This document shows positions 61,512-64,000 of a DNA stretch of 64,000 nt, in pieces. Made by a program: the position numbers and the translations under genes. Location: NCBI GenBank assembly GCA_018806985.1, contig JADANN010000274.1, positions 248,001-312,000 on the forward strand, in the 5' to 3' direction. This DNA is from Angiostrongylus vasorum. Lineage: Eukaryota; Nematoda; Chromadorea; Rhabditida; Metastrongylidae. The notes under the pieces are model-generated. The model saw only the letters and a list, made by a program, of their open reading frames with translations, ran no database searches and had not been told where the DNA came from. The number at the start of each line of letters is the position of its first letter. Position 1 is the stretch's first letter.

Positions 61512-61559
61512 GTGCTACTTTTATTGTATGTGTTATTTGTATGAAAATAAACGTACGTT

Positions 61560-62285
61560 GTACAATAACCTCAGGATTTCTGAAAAAGAAAGCGAAGTAT
61601 TTATATTCCAATGCCCAGGTTAATAGAATGTCGATCCTGGGAATTGTCGCTTGTATTCTTCATCGTTCGTTGTGTTGTCAAGCCGACAACATTGTACTGC
61701 TATTTTTGCTATAAACGGTTATAACATAAGCTTCAGACTTTGTGCTGTAACAAGTTTGTTATGAAAACCACGCAGAGATCTGCATATAATGCTTGCTTTA
61801 TTTTTAAAACAGCAGTTTTTGTGTCTATGGCTTTTTCTTCTATGCACCTATTTCATCGCATTGCAAAGTTTCTGTTTACGTGGTGTTCTGTACTCTGTTT
61901 CTGTAGTCGTACAGAATTTCTGCCGTACAAGACAGGACATTTGAGGCTCGCCAACCAAAACATGGCTGATCAATATTTTTAGGACATTTCTGTTTGTTCC
62001 AGGTTGCCTTCACATACGGACTAATTGCTAATGAATTAAATGACTGTGGCGAAATAGCACTATGAAAGAGAATAGTTTTTGTCCTCTTTCAGTATATAAG
62101 CTAGGTCGAAATCTTTACGAGCGGAGCTCCAGAACGTTTCTGCCACGCTCATCTGTGTTCCTCAATGTGCTTCCTCCTTCATTGTACGCTATGTTCTAGT
62201 TGAAATAAATCCATCATAAACAAGTTATGTTTCACAGTAACCACGGTTAACAACGTCACTTCTGATCGCAAAACTTATTTGATAC
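61560..62285. other. No recognisable feature
   Basis: No gene or shared repeat recognised. Confidence 0.35.
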
Positions 62286-62390
62286 TTGAACGACCTTACT
62301 TTCGGAGATTTGCTGGCTAAGCCCTTGTGGTCTCCTGGAATCCTAAGATCAGCCTGGCCATAGTTTGCCCATTTCTTCATCACTACAGGT
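62286..62390 (+). repeat. Repeat D fragment
   Basis: Short piece: TTTGATACTTGAACG, then CGGAGATTTGCTGGCTAAG to CACTACAGG. Confidence 0.6.
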
Positions 62391-62915
62391 AGATTCTACA
62401 AATAATAAAAGACAAAACGAAAGAGAAATTGAAACCAAAACTGCCAAAACGACTGAAACACATTAAAATAACAACAGAAACCACTTGAAAACGTTGTACT
62501 TGAACTTGTTACAGTATGAAGAGTATTTCATACTTGATACTTGATACTTGAATGGCTCGTCCTCACTTGTTGTACGGGCCCCGGTATGATCTCCATTGTT
62601 CGGAGATTTGCTGGTTAAGCCATTGTGGTTCCCTGCAATCCCGAGGTCAGCCTGGCTAAAGTCTGCCCTAGCTCTTAACCACCACAGGCAGTCGCAGCCC
62701 TTTGTTGATCAGAGGGAGATTTGCCACCGTGCGACTTTGATACCAAGACAGTGGTGGGTCCTCGTATTGGTTTACTCTTAGCTAGGCTTCCTGATGGAAA
62801 CGCCGGACTCCTTCTCAGCTTGGGAGGCCGTGCCAGGGAGACAAATCCCTCGGGTGTACATCTCAGCCCGCCACCCAGGAACACCTCCCAGCCACGACGA
62901 ACCGTTGGGAGGCTG
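62391..62915 (+). repeat. Repeat D copy with extended 5' flank
   Basis: Partner of 22190-22715, including the same 150-base 5' flank. (TACTTGA)n-like repeats sit at 62530-62550 before the main body. Confidence 0.82.
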
Positions 62916-63089
62916 ATCACAAAAACTCTGTTTAATGTAATGATATTTGATTGCTACCGTTTAGTTGTAAAAGGAGCTGCTTTAGAAATTCGCACTTATG
63001 GCAGGGTGCATATCTGGTCCAAAATAATAAATTTTGGTGGTATTTCATCCGAATTGTATGGTGTATTAATATTACCAGTATTGTATTGC

Positions 63090-63300
63090 TGACAGTATCG
63101 TTAGGGTTGAAAAATGGCTGGGCGAAAGACAAAGCAGGGGTCTCGGTGGTGCAATGGGCAACCCGTGATCGTCCAGAAAGGGTAATCGCAGGTTCGAAAC
63201 TAGCCTGGGGCTCCAAGTTTTGTAAATATCGTTGTGGTTCTACTTCACACAATACCTTGTCATGAAAAAAATAATAGGCAGTAAATAGAAAGTTAAGGAT
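63090..63300 (+). repeat. SINE-C copy
   Basis: Head GGGGTCTCGGTGGTGCAATG, B-box CAGGTTCGAAAC, tail AATATCGTTGTGG and CAATACCTTGTCATG, ending in the A-rich tract GGCAGTAAATAGAAAG. Confidence 0.82.
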
Positions 63301-64000
63301 TGGGTGTGATGTATTGTTGTATGTGTTTCAAATTACACAAGTGTATTGCGGTGTACAAATAGGGGTTCATCGCAAACAGGTTCTGCAGAATGAGAAAGAG
63401 TTAGATGTTCAATCCAGAACCTCAACTATGGATATTCTAATGCTACGGAATAGACAGGAAATATGCTCACGGTTACGGTCTTGCCTAGTGCTATGCGAAC
63501 GACATTTCAATAGAAGTGTGCTGCTGCTAGTATTGCTCGGTGGTTAAGGGAATTGTAGGTAATATAGTTGATTTATTGACTGGAGTTGAGAGGAAATATA
63601 GTATGAATTCCGCATAGTACTCCAGAATATGGGTGCGTGCAGCGTATTCGTTACGGATGCCCTGCAATACAAATGACTTCGATCTCCGGCCCTTGGGCCA
63701 CTAAACCTTCTATCACTCAGGTCGTGGAACATTCTATCAGTACGATGACGTTGCTGCGAAAATCCCCGTAACTCGCGAGTGTGGTGTAATCCGAAGTTCT
63801 CCGTGCGTGGACGATGAGATGAGTCAACATAAACAGGTAGAGGGACGTCGCTCCATAACTAGGGCCTTTAACAAGTTAGCTTAAGAGACGTCAAATCAGA
63901 ATAAAAAGTTCGTCGACGTATTTACTGGGCATCCGCGCTAAAAGCTTGCCCAAATAGTATGATGCTCATTTTGTTCCTTTTTCTCTCGAATTGAGTGGAT
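63301..64000. other. No certain feature
   Basis: A weak SINE-like block (GGGCCACTAAACCTTC) lies near 63690. No gene supported. Confidence 0.3.

Larger units (their letters stand above)
58989..61530 (+). mobile_element. Penelope-like element copy PLE-4 (most complete)
   Basis: Plus-strand order: N-terminal domain 58989-59450 (LCKLQNRLHYQAKQGT, FPRAFFRQQG); a further piece at 59591-59840 (NEWVKVAK); RT motif VMESFDVTALYTTISND at 60050-60110; the catalytic box CRYIDDCFVIF at about 60335; WLPFLSVKTNLSDSSYMTKW; the connection VCTNRELKEESRDLARQ; and the GIY-YIG nuclease at 60768-61133 (VICPHGKVGDCMTSGTIFL, CNTCVDGYIGETGSALCNRI). A hammerhead-like motif follows at 61485. It is broken by frameshifts and by two insertions, an RTE tail (59455-59590) and a SINE-A (59841-60011). 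PLE-3 and PLE-4 point away from each other. Confidence 0.88.

Overview
This is eukaryotic DNA, most likely from a clade V (strongylid-type) parasitic nematode. The evidence is AT-rich sequence with short coding exons split by small GT-AG introns, TTTCAG/TTTTAG acceptors sitting directly at start codons (as expected for spliced-leader trans-splicing), a 5S rRNA of nematode type, and abundant RTE, Penelope-like and tRNA-derived SINE debris. I infer the group; I cannot name the species.

Seven protein genes can be built exon by exon with matching splice phases, all on the minus strand. From left to right they are: an ATF4-type bZIP factor (9.2-12.4 kb, 5' end unresolved); a degenerate protein-tyrosine-phosphatase-like gene (26.5-28.9 kb, both ends unresolved); a small unrecognised protein with paired CxxC motifs (32.7-33.7 kb); a UPF0390/C19orf53 homologue (33.9-34.2 kb); a DNAJC12 homologue (36.0-39.0 kb); a NOL8/Nop8 C-terminal-type nucleolar protein (44.3-46.6 kb); and nucleoporin Nup54 (47.1-51.0 kb). 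UPF0390 and the CxxC gene lie 200 bases apart, and Nup54 and NOL8 516 bases apart. Both pairs look like candidate operons.

RNA genes: a complete tRNA-His(GTG) at 6821-6891 sits in a tandem array of about eight tRNA-His-like units (6.4-7.9 kb). A near-complete 5S rRNA and a truncated 5S copy at 51.6-52.0 kb are inserted inside a SINE.

The rest is mainly mobile-element debris. I name four tRNA-derived SINE families. SINE-A and SINE-C share a 3' tail. SINE-B and SINE-E share a central core. A further 370-base repeat is called D. There are at least four Penelope-like element (PLE) copies with RT and GIY-YIG pieces, some with inverted terminal sequences and hammerhead-like motifs. There are also three RTE LINE 3' fragments, one Merlin-type transposase remnant, and long (GT)n and (AT)n microsatellites. 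Repeats often occur as inverted pairs (8.4, 28.9-29.3 and 34.5-35.0 kb). About 15.9-26.5 kb and 39-42.6 kb contain little I can assign.
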